This document shows positions 62,401 to 64,000 of a stretch of 64,000 nt of DNA, piece by piece. Source of the DNA: Apteryx mantelli (lineage: Eukaryota > Chordata > Aves > Apterygiformes > Apterygidae); the NCBI RefSeq assembly GCF_036417845.1, contig NC_090016.1:542992-606991 (forward strand). Direction: 5' to 3'. Each line of letters begins with the position of its first letter. Within the stretch, counting starts at the first letter, position 1. The position numbers were made by a program, and so were the translations under genes. The notes under the pieces were generated by a model. The model was given only the letters and a program-made list of their open reading frames with translations, was not told where the DNA came from and did not search any database.

Positions 62401-64000
62401 GATTCTGTGATTCTGTGGGTCAACATGGGTCAACACGGGTCAACACGAGCCAACACGGGACCATCCGTCCCCCCCCGGCAGGTTCCTGCTCACGTGTTAC
62501 CTGGCCGTGAACTTGGCGTGTGCCCTGCAGAGCCTCCTGCGCACCCCGACCTGGCGCCCTCGGCTGCCCTACTACCACTGGTGAGCGAGCCCGGACGCCT
62601 GGGCCCCTTCTGCCACCCGGGCCCGGACGCCTGGGCCCCTTCCCGGACGCCTGGGCCCCTTCCCGGACGCCTGGGTCCCCTGCAGGGGCCTTTCGCTGGC
62701 GGGGGCAGGGCTCTGCCTGGTGCTGATGTTCGCGGCGTCGTGGTCGTGCGCCGCCATCGCCTTGGGCATCGCGGGGACCGTCTACAAGTACATGGAGTAT
62801 CAGGGGTGAGCCGGACGCCTGGGCCCCTCGCCCGGACGCCTGGGCCCCTGCCCCGGACGCCTGGGCCCCTTTCCGGACGCCTGGGCCCCTTCCCCGGACA
62901 CCTGGGCCCCTTCCCCAGACACCTGGGTCCCTTCCCCGGACGCCTGGGCCCCTTCCCCGGACGCCTGGGCCCTTTCCCGGACACCTGGGTCCCTTCCCCG
63001 GATGCCTGGGCCCCTCGCCCGGACACCTGGGCCCCTGCCCCGGACGCCTGGGCCCCTTCCCTGGACTCCTGGGCCCCTTCCCTGGATGCCGGGGCCCCTC
63101 CCCGGACGCCTGGGCCCCTTTCCCGGATGCCTGGGCCCTTTCCCGGACGCCTGGGCCCCTTCCCCGGATGCCTGGGCCCCTTTTCCCGGATGCCTGGGCC
63201 CCTGCCCCGGACGCCTGGGCCCCTTCCCTGGACTCCTGGGCCCCTTCCCTGGATGCCGGGGCCCCTCCCCGGACGCCTGGGCCCCTTCCCCGGACGCCTG
63301 GGCCCTTTCCCGGACTACTGGGCCCCTTCCCGGACGCCTGGGCCCCTTCCCCGGATGCCTGGGCCCCTTTTCCCGGACGCCTGGGCCCCTTTTCCCGGAC
63401 ACCTGGGCCCCTTCCTGGACGCCTGGGCCCCTTCCCCAGACGCCTGGGCCCCTTCCCGGACGCCTGGGCCCCTCCCGGACGCCTGGGCCCCTTCCCTGGA
63501 CGCCTAGGCCCTTTCCCGGACTCCTGGGCCCCTTCCCGGACGCCTGGGCCCCTCCCAGACTCCTGGGCCCCTTCCCGGACGCCTGGGCCCCTTGCAGGGC
63601 GGAGAAGGAGTGGGGGGACGGGCTGCGGGGGCTGTCGCTGAGCGCCGCCCACTTCGCCCTGCTGCGGCTGGAGGAGACGCCGCAGTACAGCAAGAACTGG
63701 AGGTGAGCGCGCCCGGACGCCTGGGCCCCCTTTCCCCGGACGCCTGGGCCCCTTCCCGGACGCCTGGGCCCCTCCCAGACACCTGGGTCCCTCACTAAAA
63801 CTTGGGTCCTTCTTGGACATCTTGGTTCTTCTGGACATCTGGGTCCCTTCCCGGACGCCTGGGCCCCTTTTCCCGGACGCCTGGGCCCCTCTCCCGGACG
63901 CCTGGGCCCCGCAGGCCGCAGCTGCTGGTGCTGCTGAAGCTGGACGAGGAGCTGCGGGTGAAGCAGCCCTGGCTGCTCTCTGTGGCCGCCCAGCTCAAGG
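44460..64000 (+). CDS. SLC12A6: SLC12A6-like K-Cl cotransporter (KCC3a type), 3' end outside window
   Basis: KCCs export K+ and Cl-. Seventeen exons give 707 codons before the window ends: 44404-44619 (ATG 44460), 44722-44798, 44923-45012, 45692-45838, 47392-47485, 48292-48422, 49927-50156, 53201-53379, 54713-54868, 55764-55859, 56784-56841, 58162-58336, 59669-59787, 62482-62580, 62686-62805, 63598-63702 and 63915-64000. All phases agree. The N-terminus [12 protein letters not shown] matches KCC3a MASVRFMVTPTK and keeps the RFxV SPAK/OSR1 docking motif. TM1 is [16 protein letters not shown]. The extracellular loop keeps four Cys and the NRT and NAT sequons. Later segments [39 protein letters not shown] and [16 protein letters not shown] are KCC signatures. 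Oddities are a peptide insert before TM3, lost K+-site side chains and a GC donor at 55860. The divergence could also mean a paralog or a decaying copy. Confidence 0.88.
45013..45675. repeat. 20-bp minisatellite (inverted), SLC12A6 intron before TM1 exon
   Basis: About thirty GGGGCCCAGGCGTCC-type copies, starting within ten bases of the donor and ending at a C-rich pyrimidine tract. Confidence 0.94.
45845..47345. repeat. GGTCACGTGTGGGTCAC minisatellite, SLC12A6 intron
   Basis: About 1.5 kb of short units GGTCACGTGTGGGT and GGTTGCATGTAGGTCAC, with many CACGTG or CATGTG E-box-like cores. No coding signal. Confidence 0.94.
47446..48288. repeat. 20-bp minisatellite overlapping an SLC12A6 exon end
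   Basis: GGGGCCCAGGCGTCC-type copies run from inside the exon that starts at 47392 to the acceptor of the next exon at 48292. Many copies contain CCGGGTGAGG, which is itself a donor-like sequence. Confidence 0.93.
48530..49860. repeat. GTGTCCACCCGTGTCCACCC minisatellite, SLC12A6 intron
   Basis: 10-bp units grouped into blocks of about 100-120 bases, each with GGGGTTGGGGGTGTCCCGTG and a CTCTACGTGG segment. No coding signal. Confidence 0.93.
50157..51865 (+). repeat. About 125-bp array with exon-start copies, SLC12A6 intron (first family)
   Basis: About thirteen units of 120-135 bases. Each has TTTCCTCTCTCTTAG followed by CGTGTTCTTGCTGCTTGAGT and GGGTGTTGGTGGGCGTGGAG, then ACACGCAATAACACGC. 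The part after TTAG resembles the first 50 bases of the SLC12A6 exon at 53201. Confidence 0.93.
51866..53190 (+). repeat. 164-bp array with exon-start copies, SLC12A6 intron (second family)
   Basis: About eight units with an exact 164-bp step in most copies. Each has TCTCTCTTCCTTAG, then CGTGTTTTTCC and GGATGTTGGCGGCAGCGGAG, then CAAAACACCCCAAATCC and AACACGC runs. It ends directly at the true acceptor (CCGCCCTTAG) of the exon at 53201. Confidence 0.94.
53405..54705. repeat. AAGATGGCCGCC and GGGCAGTGGGCAGGGCAAGG repeats, SLC12A6 intron
   Basis: 53415-53900 repeats GGGGCAAGATGGCTGCCGG and CAAGATGGCCGCC about a dozen times. 53770-54660 repeats GGGCAGTGGGCAGGGCAAGG. A last CAAGATGGCCGCC overlaps the acceptor of the exon at 54713. 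Confidence 0.92.
54880..55763. repeat. 20-bp minisatellite (inverted) running into SLC12A6 exon 55764
   Basis: About forty GGGGCCCAGGCGTCC-type copies. The last one supplies the splice acceptor CGTCCGGGCAG. Confidence 0.94.
55880..56770. repeat. ATTTTGGGG-rich minisatellite, SLC12A6 intron
   Basis: After about 250 bases of CCCCAAAAATGGG-type sequence, units of about 30-60 bases repeat CATTTTGGGGCGATTTCAGG and GGGATTTTGGGG. Resembles the repeat of SLC12A6 intron 1 in composition. Confidence 0.9.
56850..58140. repeat. GTCCCCAATGTGTCACCGTG minisatellite, SLC12A6 intron
   Basis: Short units GTCCCCAACGGGTCCC and GTGTCACCGTGTCCCC, with no coding signal on either strand. Confidence 0.94.
58345..59660. 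repeat. About 120-bp array, SLC12A6 intron
   Basis: About nine units with TTTTAGGCAGCGTCGTTGCA, CTCCCTGCCTTCTCCTGCCA and CTTAGCGTGTTGTCACGTG, of which the last ones (59230-59600) are diverged. The TTTTAGGCAG part looks like an acceptor, but I could not match what follows to a nearby exon. Confidence 0.9.
59870..62480. repeat. GGTCAACATG decamer array, SLC12A6 intron
   Basis: About 2.6 kb of a 10-bp GGTCAACACG / GGTCAACATG unit with GGCCAACA and AGTCAACA variants. It is interrupted by a CR1 fragment near its 3' end and resumes for about 45 bases after it. Confidence 0.95.
62338..62418 (+). mobile_element. CR1 LINE 3' end fragment
   Basis: The segment reads GGTTGGACTAGATGATCTCC, then AGAGGTCCCTTCCAACCTCA, and ends in tandem GATTCTGT octamers. 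This is the standard 3' end of bird and reptile CR1 retroposons. Only about 80 bases remain, the usual 5' truncation. It lies in sense orientation inside a decamer array, so it inserted after that array had begun to form. Confidence 0.95.
62585..63914. repeat. 20-bp minisatellite tracts around the last SLC12A6 exons of the window
   Basis: GGACGCCTGGGCCCC-type copies fill the introns at 62590-62680, 62812-63593 and 63709-63912, leaving only exons and splice sites free. Here the C-rich strand is the sense strand, so the acceptors keep usable pyrimidine content. Confidence 0.95.

Noticed and set aside
1-64000. tRNA, rRNA, retroviral or other virus-like elements
   Set aside because: None was recognised. 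The only mobile element seen is the short CR1 3' end.

Overview
This window looks like bird DNA, probably from a very GC-rich, gene-dense microchromosome. The best single clue is a CR1 LINE 3' end at about 62338-62418, with the typical run into ATTCTGTG octamers. The genes are vertebrate, the coding exons are extremely GC-rich, and almost every intron is filled by short tandem repeats. I recognise six host genes and one possible non-coding transcription unit. I see no rRNA, tRNA, CRISPR array, retrovirus or virus-like element.

Layout: (1) 1-5418, the last exons of TEP1 (+ strand), ending in WD40-type sequence, with a poly(A) signal at 5606. (2) About 6310-6915, a possible two-exon non-coding unit with a CCAAT/octamer/CRE promoter and its own poly(A) signal. 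(3) CCNB1IP1 (HEI10), three coding exons from 8118 to 14501. (4) TTC5 (STRAP), ten coding exons from 15123 to 34939 that join in phase to 503 codons. (5) A 2.6 kb repeat-only gap. (6) A very short NUT-family gene (NUTM1-like, - strand, 39549 to 37596) whose last exon is built from in-frame repeats. (7) NOP10 (+, 40137-40867), head-to-head with the NUT gene. (8) A KCC-type K-Cl cotransporter, best matched to SLC12A6/KCC3a (+, from 44460), which runs off the right end after 17 coding exons.

TEP1-CCNB1IP1-TTC5 matches a gene group on human 14q11.2 but lacks PARP2. NUTM1-NOP10-SLC12A6 matches a group on human 15q14. The window therefore joins two blocks that are separate in human.

The most interesting signals lie in the repeats and how they meet the exons. 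Three introns hold ladders of partial exon copies with splice sites attached: TTC5 exon 3 with its donor, TTC5 exon 4 with its acceptor, and the SLC12A6 exon at 53201 with its acceptor. A weaker case is TTC5 exon 5. Five unrelated arrays repeat a YY1-like core (AAGATGGC or its complement), one of them coding for most of the NUT protein. A 37-bp array repeats a ZNF143/THAP11-like site. A dispersed 20-bp minisatellite runs straight into three splice acceptors, leaving them without a pyrimidine tract, and seems to have entered coding sequence of TEP1 and SLC12A6. The cotransporter has also lost two side chains that bind K+ in the KCC1 structure, and one of its introns begins with GC instead of GT.

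Limits: exon limits come from reading frames, splice consensus and remembered human protein sequences, not alignments or transcripts. Long G or C runs may contain sequencing errors, which matters most for TEP1.
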